Assembly: GCA_018857735.1 (NCBI GenBank) | Contig: JABMCL010001542.1 | Span: forward strand, 65,001 to 129,000 | DNA: 64,000 nucleotides | Direction: 5' to 3' | Source of the DNA: Alviniconcha marisindica | Lineage: Eukaryota > Mollusca > Gastropoda > Provannidae | Shown: positions 37,540 to 50,414 of the stretch, piece by piece | Position numbering within the stretch: the first letter of the stretch is position 1 | How the letters are laid out: each line of letters opens with the position of its first letter | Translations under genes and position numbers: made by a program | The notes under the pieces: generated by a model | What the model was told of the DNA's origin: nothing | The model's database searches: none | The model's input: the letters and a program-made list of their open reading frames with translations, nothing else

Positions 37540-40500
37540 ATGAGGTTGAGCTGGGATCAGGTGCAGACAGAATTTGCTGGTGATGAAACAACAAACTTTG
37601 GGCCTCGCAAAGAGACAGGCACAGCTCTGTATCAGGTGGATACATTAGCCACCATCACCACTCAGAATCAGGTAAGAGTGAGAGTGGCCTTTTGACTTAT
37701 TGTACTGAAACATTGGAACATGTTATTTTGCTGGATTTTGCACAATATATTGCTGTGATGACCAGATTGAGTCTAATAGTAATAATAGTAATATCACCTT
37801 GTTGTGAAATGACATAAAATAAAACACTGAGTCATTGATTGATTGACCAGGTCATCTAACCATGGCCAACACACAGAAAAGAAGTGTGACAGTGACATTG
37901 GCTTTTGGATTGCTGTTTCTGCAGACACCTGGAAACGACTTCTGGCACTATGCAGTCAACCAAAGGCAACTTAACTGGAGAAAATAATAATATTAATTAG
38001 TATATCACAATTTACAGTATTATCATTTCCAACTCAACTGCAAAACTGAAATTGCAACTGTAGGTGTTAGCTCTTTCAGTTTCAGTTTCATACTTCCTTA
38101 GGGCTTAAATGCATTTCACCAGAGTTTTGGGGCATATTAATAGTATTAATCATAGATTTGGATAATGCCCTAAAAACTGGCATGTTCAGTGGGCGTTATT
38201 ATTTATAGATATAATATATATATAATATCAATTTACATTAACAGTAATAACACAATTGCAAAAAAAACACGTTTATTACTAACGCTATGCCATCTTTGAT
38301 TTTGTTTTCTGATGCAGGTTGCAGGTGAGGTGAGATGCTTGGTGTCAGCTTCTCTTGGAGAACTCGTCTGTGTTGGAGTGGATCAGCATCTGAGTGTATT
38401 CAAGGATTCCCAACATGAAGTTACCATTGCATTTGGTGAGGAACTGGGTGTTTGTCTGTGGGTGTGCTTGTCTGCATTATATATATAATATGCATACAGT
38501 ATGTATAATACAAGAAGTACAATATATATTTATTCATGGTTCATAACATTTTTTGAAGGCACTCTACACAATTGATGCATAATATTAAAAATGACCCATC
38601 AAAGTTGTATCTCAGGGGCCTGTGGAAACTATGCATCATCTCAGAGGCTTTTTTGTTCCCAAAATAATTAGCAAATTTTATTTTTTGCCTCCACCACTGC
38701 CCAGGAGAATCTGACCCTAGATTGTTTGTTTGTTGGCTACACTTGTTTAGAATGCCAGGTTGTCTCCGGAGAGGTGCTGGCAGGGAGATGGGGGGATGGG
38801 GAAAGACATCTGACTGTATTAGATCTATATAATCTATGTATAGGTAATCAAGAAAATGCATTTGTGTAATGTGTCAGTGGTTGGTGCATATATTAATTCG
38901 TTCATAATAATGACCCATGGAAATTGGAGGATGTGGGTCAGTTGACCCATGCTCTTTTTAAAATCTTTTTTAAAGTGTATATGTACTCGGTCTGTGCATA
39001 TTAAATGGAACCTTCAATGATAGTAAAAGTACTGACAAGTGATATGTCTTCTTTACAGTACATTCTTACTTTTTGTTGTCTTTTTTTTTCTTTTTTCTTT
39101 TTCTGTTTGTTTTGTTTTTCTTTTTCTTTTCTTTTTTCCTTCTCATATTATATGGACTGTAATGGAGTACTCATTCTACCTGGTTAATGAATGTGTTTTT
39201 TTCTCAAGAAGTGAGCTACCATTGAATAGAGAAGGTATAAATTTGAATGTAGAAGTCTAGAACACTGTTGTTGAAGCTGATGGCAAAGCTCTTGTCTTTA
39301 TCCTTGCTTCAGCCTTGTAGTTGTGTCTGAGCTTTTACTGTGTCTTGTGGATGACTGTGCCCAAAGCACTGATGGCTCACTGTTGCTGCTGCGATAGTGG
39401 TGGATGTTGGTGCCAAGTTTTTTGTGTTCAGTTCAGTGTTGTACTTGCAATGTTGTATCTGATTTGTTTTCAAAACCTCAGAACATTTAGAGACAGGACT
39501 GTGCCTGTCTTCCATTTTTCTTAATTTCAGAAGACCTTATAATGTTACATTACTTATTAAGGACTTCACCTGTAGTCCCAATGGCTCATTGGAACTGATA
39601 GTGGATGCTGGCAGCAAAGTGGCAGCAAAGTCTTTGTTCTGATTTTAGTTATAATGTGTGTGTTGTTAGAACACCTTGTGGAGGACTGTGCCTGGAGCCC
39701 TGATGGCTCGCTTTTGCTGGTGGTGGATGCTGGCGGAAAACTCTTCATCTTCAGTGCAGACACCCTGCAGTCCATCTTCTCTTATGTGAGTTTGGTTCTT
39801 CTACATTATAATTTAGATAGATCTACGCACAAAAAAATGCTTTGAACTTGCAGCTTCGGAGGGAGAACTGAAATTTTAATTGTTGTCAACATCATTTCTT
39901 GCTTGCCTGGTCTTGGCTAAGTGTTGTGAGGTAAGATTTGATAGCACGGCATTAGAAGGCTTTTGATTATGGTTTTCAGTGAATGACTACATCCATAGAT
40001 ATATATATATCTTTTTAATGATGTGTATGTCTGACTATGAAGTCCAGTCATCCATGACAAACTTTAATGTTGGTGTTTTTTCTTTTTTTCTTTGAAAAAA
40101 AAATCTATGTGAGGAACAAGTTTTTGTCTGATCAAGACTTAAAGTTTAAATTTGAGTGGTCATTGTGTACAACTATATTCAAGTTGTGTAAAATTCACAG
40201 GTTCACAAATACGATTTGCTTTTTGTAGCAGGTGTGTGTATGATGCATTTGATGCATTTCTGGACTTTGTAAAAACTGTTACTACCTTGGCTGTTTCTCA
40301 GAGACTGTTTACAGTTTACTTTCAGAGAACAATCAAAATTTGCATTATGATAATCGCCATTGAACTTTGCACTTTCATAACAGTTTAAACAATTTTGGGT
40401 GAATTTTAGGGTCATACAGCAACAGAAAAGATCATGTCTTAAATGCACAATAGTCCTAGGGTGATTGTCAGAAAGTATAACCTGTGATAAATGGAGTTAC

Positions 40501-43500
40501 CCCAAAATGGAGTGCAGCTTGTTGGAATAAAATTCAAAGCAAAATAATATTTGCATTATATATCATACTAATGATAATCAATAGAGTGCTTTATAGTTTA
40601 CACATTTACTGGTTTTGATGAGTATGAATTGTAAAACATTTTCAAGGTCACAGACCTTGGAAGAAAATATTTTAGAATTTTCTGTCTTTGATATCACTTT
40701 ATCAGAACGTGAGTCAGCCGAGGATTTGCCCATCTTGTTTGATATGATCTGACTGATGTTTGTATTATATATCTTTTACAACAGAATCTGCTGCCTGGTG
40801 GAAGTGCAGGTGGAAAAGTCTTTCACAGGATTGTGTTTAGAAACGATGATGGTAAATATTATAGTGCAGTGTACCAACAGCTTTTCAGAATGGTTTAAGT
40901 TTCAAAATGGTTGTAAACTTTCTTGCTCAGTTTCTTGTTTGGTTGAGTTGAAAGAACATTACTGTTATTATTGTATTTGTGTAAAACTAAAACTAGTAAA
41001 AGACTGATCAGTTGTGTTAAACTTAAACTTGTAAAAACCAAAGGAACTCTGACCTGAGTATGATTTTCAAACCAAATCACTTGTTGAAGTCCCATAACTT
41101 TGTTGTCCTGGTGTTGATTTGTGTGATTGCAGGGTGCTGTGACCTGGTGCTTCTCTCTGCCACAGGACTCCTTTTGTTGTCCTGATGTTGATTTCTTTGT
41201 TGTCCTGATGTTGATTTCTTTGTTGTCCTGATAGTGATTTCTGTGTTGTCCTGATGTTGATTTGTGTGATTGCAGGGTGCTGTGACCTGGTGCTTCTCTC
41301 TGCCACAGGACTTCTCTTTGTTGTCAGAGGTTTTGACCCTGCTGCCTTCACTCAAGGTATTGCTGAAATTGTACTGCTTGAACTTGTGTTGCTGATTGGC
41401 TTTTTTCTCTCTCTCTCTCCTTGGACTGCTGCTGACTTTTTCCCTTCTCTCTTTGGACTTAAACTGAGTTAAAATATATGTACCATTAAAGGCATTTTGA
41501 TGACTGTACAACTTACCTCTCTGATGACTGTACAACTTACATCTGAAAGTAACATTTTGTGTTGATCAGTTTTCAGGTTTACATGTTCATGGTTTTAGTG
41601 ACCTAGACCCATTTTGAAGGACATGGAAGAGAATAAATACAAGTAGTTTCCTGAGTGAGGTGACTCAGCATTTGCTCTTACTGCCTTATCAGACTCTGGC
41701 ACATATTATTGACAAATGGCATGTTTTTAATGGTATGAAGTTTTTATTTTTATTTATTTTTTATTTTTTGTTTAGTTATTAATGCAGCTTTCCCCACAAT
41801 CTGTTGCTTCACCAAATTTGAGATCATACAGCATGGAGTAATTTCTGCATACCAGACTGATGGAAATAACACAAGATCCAAACACATGAAAGGTTCAAAA
41901 TAACGCTATTTATTATACAAAACACAACATGCTACAAAATGACACTTACACAATTAAATGGTGAAAAACAGTGCAAATATTAGAGAGCAAATTTTCTTTT
42001 TTTTCTTCTTTTCTTTTTGGGGGTGAGCTATGTCCAGTGCTTGGAAAAATCCAAGCACAAATAACACAAGCCTGACTTCCAGCGGACTGTCGCCAAACAT
42101 ACCAGGTAAAAGACTATGTCTTGTACCCCTGGGGTCAGTGGATTACTTGCCATTTTGACACAACACTGCTTTATAAAAAGTTCATGTTAATTTGTGACTA
42201 TCAGGAAGATGGTGATTATGATGTTGATGAAGTTGTGCCCCTGCAGGCAGTGACAACCTAGCGAGCGTGGTGCAGGAGCAGCTGCAGTTCCGAACTGCAC
42301 GGACAGGGGAGGCTCACACAGACACCACCTGGGACGCTGTTCCACTGGGCGGTGGCAGGGTCATCACAGTGGTAGGTGGCGCTGAAGGATTCTTGTTTTC
42401 ATCCCTTCATGAAGATTCCAGTTCACCCAGAGCTGGGTGAAATTTTGAGTGTGCAGCTGTTTCCTGCATGCATATGGCTACATACATAGCAGTCTATTGT
42501 GATATGTGATGCCTCCAGCCATTTGGACAGCTGCACACCGGTCTTCATAAGTTTGATCTATTTGATCTAACCACACCCGATAGATTTTTGTTGCTAAGAC
42601 TGTAAAAAGTAAACGTGGCATTGAAATTATTGTTACTGAAACCTTCAGCTAGAGTCTCTTATAATAATAATAATAGATATTTCTGGAGCCCCATTTCAGA
42701 TGAGTCCAAGGCATTTGCAAAAAAAGCATTGAGGATTGTGTGTGTGTGGGGGGTTATGACATACTAAGGGGGGGGGGGGGGGGGGGGAGGATGACACTCT
42801 AAGTGAAGCATGCATTTAACAGGTTTATACAAAGTTCTACACTGTCAATCATACTGTGCAAGCACTCCAAGTCATTCAACAGCAAATCCATGCTCTACAC
42901 ACATAATGAATAACTTTGGGTGGTGGGAAGGAGGGGGGCGGAGAGGGACTTGATCCCAAATCTCCCCCCCCCCCCCCCCACACACACACACACATACACT
43001 GCTGGTCATAAATGACAGTATTGCTTAACTGGTAGGCCCTGGGGCAGAGAGCTGGAGGCATAACAGTAGTGACACCTTGTCATCTTGACGCATTTATTAA
43101 AAGAGGGATTTACAGACAGTGAACAAGTCAAACTATTGTGCATTTGAGCATTGTTCTGCTTCAAATGGTCAGTGTTTTGGCACTATAGTTGCTTTGTTTT
43201 TCTGTTTTTGAGTCATTTAATTTCTGAAATTAAAACACACACAAAATTTAAACTGAATCAGTGAATGTTTTGTTGTTATTCAAGACGGACAGCAGTGTGT
43301 ACATTTTGCAACTCTGCCTTTTGCAAGCAGTAATGAGTAAATGGACAGGTATTTTATATAAAAACAGAAGGAAGATATCAGTTGATCTTTCTTTTGTGCT
43401 TAAAGTAACAACGAACAAAAAAACACCCAATCATCTGATATCTGTTTTTTAATGCTTTGTACAGGGCAGTGGCGACAGCATGATGGCTGTGTGGGGGTGG

Positions 43501-46500
43501 CAGGATAACGCTATCTCACTTGATGACTGTGTCAGTGACATGTTTGAAGCAGGTATGTGATCTAGGAAAACAGTCACAAAGCATCGCACTCTTACCTACC
43601 TCTGCTATTTCTTTTTCTCCCCTCTGTCTCCAGCCATCTCTTGTTTTGGAGAATGCAGCATGCTACCTGTCTTCACTGTCTCCTCCCCCTCTTTCAAGTC
43701 ACCCTTTTCATATTCTTACCTCCCCCCCCCCCCCCCCCCCCCCACATCTTCAAATTATCCCTTCCATATTCTTCAGGTCATCCTTTTCATATTCTTACAT
43801 ACTCCAACCCCTCCCCTTCAAGTCCTTTCCATAGTCTTACCTGTCTCTCCCCGCCCCCCCCCCCCCCCCCTTTCAAGTCATCCTTTCCATATTCTTACCT
43901 GTTTCCACTCCCCCTCCCCCCACACCTTCCTCTTCAAGTCATCCTTTCCATATTCTTACCTATCCCCCCAACCCCTCTCCCCCTTCAAGTAGGATGACTT
44001 TCCTTTTCGGAAAAACAGCACACTGATCTTCACTGTCCCCATTTTAGAAAACATAGCACACTTATCTTCACTATCCTCTCCCTTTCAAGTCACTTTCCCC
44101 ATTTTAGAAAACAAAGCACACTGATCTTCACTATCCTCTATCTCTCAAGTCATCCTCCTCATTTTGAAAAACATAGCACACTGATCTTCACTATCCTCCA
44201 TTTTTCAAGTCACTCTCCCTGTTTTGGAAAACATAGCACACTGATCTTCACTATCCTCACCCTTTCAAGTCACTTTTCCCCATTTTGGGAAACATAGCAC
44301 ACCTTCACACTACCCACTTCCCTCTCTTTCACTTATCCTTCCCACTTTGGAGATTTTTTCTTCTCCTCTACACATATAAAACAAATGACCTGTCAGTAGT
44401 ATACTTGCTTTGAAATTGGGTTTTCCTCCATTTGCTTGTAAATGTTTGCTCCTGTTCCAGGTTGTGGCATTGTTAGTGCAAAGCTGGCTTCGAATGACAG
44501 GATTTTATGTGCTCTGGATAAGATGGTAGGTGCAATGTGGTTGTATGTTGACACTGTTAGTATCAGCAATGGGGGCAGCTGTCACAGTAGGGATTGTAGT
44601 GTCATTATTATTATCACAGTATTAGGATGTTGTTGTTATGGGGTTTTTTGGGGAGGGGGTGGTTGGGGTTGTGGTGGAGGGGTGTTGCAGCTCCTCCCCC
44701 TTGCACCCACTACCCCATGCCAGTAAGTAATAAATTAATTAAAACTAATGTCTTTATGAATGGCAGATTTATTGCAGGTTCCCCCCACCCCACCCCCACT
44801 TCATCCCCCACACCAGCAACTGTATCAGTAATGGCAGATGTGGTCACAGTAGTAATTCTGGTGTCCTTATTACCACAGTATTACTGGGGGGGGGGGGGGG
44901 GGGGGAGAGGGGGGGGAGCGACCCAACCCCCTCCCCATAGTAATACTGTGGGGGGGGGGGGGTGCTCCCTCCCTCCACCCTCCTCACGTAGCCAGCAACC
45001 AATAAACGAATTAAAAAGTCTCCTTTGAATGTCAGATATATTCTTAATTTAAGAATCTGGCATGTTCTAGCCTGTTTTTGTCAGCACTATTAGGCTGTGA
45101 AACCTGTCTTTTGACGAGTTGTGTTATTTGCCATTTTCACTTGTGGCGCACTGGGTCAGGATGGGGTATAGGTCATCACTATGCTTGTGCTCAGACCGTA
45201 ACATTATGCCAGACTAGAACTGTGTATGGCAGCACCCAAACACAATCCGAACCACCAGGAAGTTGGTCAAGTCTAAAATTGTGTGCTGGTCAGACCTGGC
45301 TTTGGGAGATTTTTGTAGGCTGAAGAAGTCAAGTTGTGCTTTCGCTTCACAGGTTTCAGTCTCCAACTCATATTTTTAAGCATAGCTTCAAGTCAAATTG
45401 TGTTTTGCTGACACATGTTAGAAGTGTTTGACATCAGGTTGTCTTTTTATTCTGCCATGACTGTACCTCTATGATAAATGTGTGTGTATGGAATCATCTT
45501 GTGCCTCAGGATCCCAGTCAGTGTCTGACATTTTAGGCATATACTATGATCTAGGCTCAGATCAAGTTGTTTGTTTGTCCCTCAGAACCAGGTCAGTGTG
45601 TGGCTTGTCCCTGAACTGGTTATGCTTTCATGCACTACAACACTTGGGATTGGGGCAGATGTACGCATCACTGATTTCCTCCTGTTGGAAACACAAGGCA
45701 CACATACCAACAGGTAAGAATGTTTTCTGGACTGATTTAGATTTTGTGTGTGTGTGTGTGTGTACTTGGTATGTGCATAGCCAATTTTGTTGTTTTGTAT
45801 TACTATTGTGTTTTTATTATCATTGTCATCCTCAGTCATAATTAATGTCTCCTTTCTTTTTCTGGAATGGTTAGTTATTTCAAACGTATGAGAATATTTA
45901 TATTGGCATACACACATACACGATGAGTAAAAAGTAAAAAGAACAGTGATGTTAGACTATACTTCATCCAGAGCATGCAACAGACTGACATCCAAGGCAA
46001 ATTTAGATCAGTTTACAAGCAACACGTAGCTTACTCTAGTGTCCTCATTTCCAGGCGTACAGTTTTGTGGCAAGCGTTTGTGCTGTTACTGTGTTTTTGT
46101 GTTGTTGCTGTGTCTACAGCCTGGAGGGAGTGCGGCTGGTTCTGCAGGAGCAGGACATGCTGTCCAGCACCATTCGCATCATGGACATAGAGAGTGGGGT
46201 GGACGTTTACACCTTACAGCTTGGTGCCCCCACCTCACTAGCCAGGTGTTCCGCAACACAGGTAAAACAATGTTTGTGTCATACCTTTACCCTCATTACC
46301 TTTCTGCACCCCCCCCCCCCCCCCACCCCCCCCCATCGAAAAAAGAAATTCAACAACAAACAAACAACAACAAACAAACAACAAAAAACAGCCTTTTTTC
46401 TGGGAATAAATTTGGCCCTTTTTGTATGTAACTTGTATGCATGGGATGTTATGGGGTGTGTGTGTCTTGTAGATCTGTTCTGTTATGTGTTCTATTTGTT

Positions 46501-49500
46501 TACGGTAATTACATGCTGAAGGATATATAATATGTCTAATTTCTTTCCTCCTTCAGTCTGTTATGCTCTCTAAAACGTGTGGAATATTTTTTGTATGTTT
46601 TTTGTTGTTGTTTGTTTTCTTTCATTACTTTTGTTGTATTTTTTTCTTCTTCTTAATTTTGCTTTTGTTTCCTGTTATGAACTGTAAGATGATGAACTTG
46701 CACTGTTTGTTTCAGGAGTCACTGTACATAGCAGAAGGCACACCAGTGATTGGGTGAGATGGTCTTTTTGGAGAAATTAGGGAGTTATGGAGCGAGTGTT
46801 TGCATATTAATTACTGTACAGGCAATGATGCATTCATGTGCTTGTATGCATGTATTTGTGCAAGTATTGGTATGCATTTGTATGAGAGCAGGACAGAGAG
46901 GGGTTTGTGGAAGTACTGGTTTGTATTTGTGTGAGAGGGAGAGAGGGATTTGTTTGTGGAAGTACTGGTATGCATTTTTTATTAGAGTGGGAGAGAGGGA
47001 TTTCTTTGTGCAAGTACCAGTATGTATTTGTATGATAGCAGGAGAGAGAGAGAGAATTTCTTTGTGCAAGTAACAGTATGTATTTGTATGATAGCAGGAG
47101 AGGGAGGGATTTCCTTTTTCAAGTAATGTTATATATTTGTATGAGACTGAGAGCAGGAAAGAGGGATTTGTGTGTGCACGTACTGGTATGTATTTGTGTG
47201 TGGGTGGGTGGGTGGGGAGGGGGTTGGTTGTAGGTGCAAATACTGGTATGTATTTGTATGAGACGTGGAGAGAGAAGAATTTGTTTTCTGCTGCAGACAG
47301 CTTGTGTCCGTGCCTGAAGACAGTTCACTGTAGGCTCCTTTCCTTTTTGACTTCAGAACATACACATAGCTTATTGTCTATATGACTTTGCTGTAATAAT
47401 GTACTGGGGGTGGGCCATGATCACATGGCAGTCTGTATCTGGCTCTTGGAGATAGGACAGGGGGATGAGTGTTTTTTGGCCCCCATTGCACAGCTGATGT
47501 CAATAGTGGAAGAACCAGTGCAGGACATATTGTGGTTGTGTTGGGTTATTCAGAGAGGCTGACAAGGTGTCCACTGTGCGGCTCCGCTGCCTGACGGAGA
47601 CCAACCCAGAGACCCGCCTGCAGAGAATCCTGCACAAGAAGCGCTTTGAGGAGGCTCTGCAGTTTGCACACCTCTTTCAGCTTGACACAGAGGTCAGGAA
47701 ATGACTCATGGTGGTCTGTTGTTGCTTTTTCTTCTTCTTTTTTTCTTCTTTTTTTGAAGGGTAGGGTGGGGGGATGTCATACAGTTGGTTATGATCTCAT
47801 TTATAGGTAGTCACTAGTGTTTCTTGTTTTTGTTTTTTTAAGCGTGTATTGGAGTAATGGAGACACCTAGTATTTCCATGATATTCTTTGTAACTTTCAG
47901 ATGGCAGCTGCTTTACATATACTACTCAAATGGTACAGTTGGTTATGATCTCATTTATAGATAGTATTTCTTTTTTCTTTTTTTAAGCATGTAATGGAGT
48001 ATTGGAGACATCTAGTATTTCCATGACATTCTCTCAAACTTTCAAATGACAGCTGCTTTACCTATACTGCTCAAATGGTGTTCATATAACAGAACAATTT
48101 GGTGCTGAAGAAAGAATATAAAAGGAAACAAATTTTTAGAAAAGACTTTCAAAGAATGTAGCCACTAGAAAACAAATGAAAATAAGATTTACCTCCACAT
48201 TTCTGCCCAAGGTGAAAAAAACACAACCAACTCGAGATTTAAACAGCAATTTCATCTTGTTAAATTTTCTTATTTGCTGTTGTTTGGAAGGGGGGGGGGG
48301 GGTAGAATTCCTTTTGTCTGTAACATTTTTACTGGACTCTGTCCCCCAGCTGGTGTACACAGCTCAGATGAACCAGCTGCTGGAGGAGCTGTCTCCGTGG
48401 AACATCCTGTGCTTCGACAACAGCAAAGTGGCAGCCATGCTGGCCCAGCTGTGGACCAGTGTGGACAACATCAAGGTAAAGTCAGCATCACTGAGCATCT
48501 GCACATCATGATTATTCAGTGTGGACAACACCAAGGTAAAGTCAGCATCACTGAGCATCTCCTCATCATGATTATTCAGTGTGGACAACATCAAGGTAAA
48601 GTCAGCATCCCTGAGCATCTCCATCCAGTATGGGCAACATCAAGGTAAAGTTGGTAACACTGAGCATCTCCACATCATGATTATCCAATGTGGACAGCAT
48701 CAAGGTAAAGTCTGCATCATAGAGCATACTGGACAAGTTTGTGCCCATTTCTGATTATGCCAAGCAAAAGATTATGTCTGGAAAGTGATGAGGGGGTGGG
48801 CGGTCCTTTGTGTATGATATGTATACTTTATTGCTTATTTTATTTTCCCCTTGGAAAAGAAGGGCTCAGTTTCTTCAAACCCAGCTTAGGAATTAATTCC
48901 CAGTTATTTTTGTTATTCATTTTTGTACTTAAAAATAAATAAATTGAGGGGTGGGTGGGAATGTATTCAGGCAGTATTACCATAAAAATGAATTTGATTT
49001 CAGGACTGTCAGCTGATTGCTGAGAATTGCATGCGGGCTGCTCTGCCGTCTTTCTCTGATACCTGGAAGCTGCTACAAATCTGCCACACCAAGGTCAGCC
49101 TATGATCCTGCTGTTGTTCGCTTCTGAGGCTGAGCGATGCTAATATTCACTTTCTTTTCTAAGTTGGTGTCATGCTCTTGCTCACTTTCCCTCTGAGTCA
49201 GTGTCGCACTGTTGTTCATTCTTCTGAGCCAGTGTCACTGTTGTTCAGTTTCCTTCTGATCCTGTGTCACACTGTTGTTCACTTTCCTTCTGAGTCAGTG
49301 TCATGGTGTTCACTTTCCTTCTGAGTCAGTATCACACTGTTGTTCTTTCTTAGACTGTGTCACACTGCTGTTCTCATTGGTTCTGAGATTAGCACACAGT
49401 TGCTTACTTTCCCTCTAAGACAGTGTCTCACTATTTTTCCCTTTTCATCTTCGACAGTCATGTTTCTGTTCACTTTCCTTTTGAGATTGTGTGACACTAT

Positions 49501-50383
49501 TGTGCACTATTTGTATTTAAAAAAATGTATTAAGAAATGTATGGATGGTGCCTGATAACCAGGAAATTACAGTAATCAGTCCTAGTATTTCTGTGTCTTT
49601 CATTGCTACTTCAGATGTGTCTAACTGTGCTGCTGCTGTTTTTCAGCTGTCATCTGCTGCAACAGATGAGGTGGAGAGACAACAGGCTTTGCAGACTAAG
49701 GCAAGTGAACACAATTCTCAGTAAAACACACCTGATGTAACTTGTACTTTTCAGTCAGTCAGCCATGACGTATATTTTTTGAAAACTGTTGGTTTTGTTG
49801 TGCATCATATTTTTCTTTGTGAAGCAGCACGTTAGAGCATGGTTGAAACAAAGGGTACGGTGGTTCTAAAACACTTTTCTTTATTCCTGACTTGGATGTG
49901 TTTTGATCTTTTTCTGCACAAGTATGGTAAGCAGTGATGTGCATTGCCATAACTGTGTTTTACGTTTGCAGGTGTTGGCTCTGCAGAATCGGCTCATGAC
50001 CTACAAACTGGCCTTTGGTGTCCACGCATACAGGTAGAGTCAGTGATTCGCAGAGATTGCTGGTTGTGGGTTTCGTTCTTTTTTCTCTATGAGCATGAGG
50101 TGGTATTGTCACAGGAAGAGCTACATGATCTTCATTGCAAGGACGAGAGAGGGTCATCGTCAATCAGAAGAACATTGGAACTGTTTCAAAGGGGATGTTG
50201 AGGAAACTTCTGAGAGACAGGGTGGAGCGCATATGGGTTTTTCCGAGTGCATAGATACCATTTTGAACTGAAATGAACTGAACTGTACAGCTCTGCTGGG
50301 TTAACAGATTGGTTTTCACCATTTTCAGTGTTGGGTCTTTTCTTTTTCCCCCCATGCTGTGTTAGGGCGTATCTCTCCTACTT

Positions 50384-50414
<31 letters not shown>

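Noticed and set aside
41067..41535. Minus-strand frames with NIRTTK repeats
   Set aside because: Antisense of the KNTC1 exon 5 array; no independent support.
43520..43997. Proline/serine-rich frames in KNTC1 intron 7
   Set aside because: Open in all three plus frames because of C- and T-rich tandem repeats.
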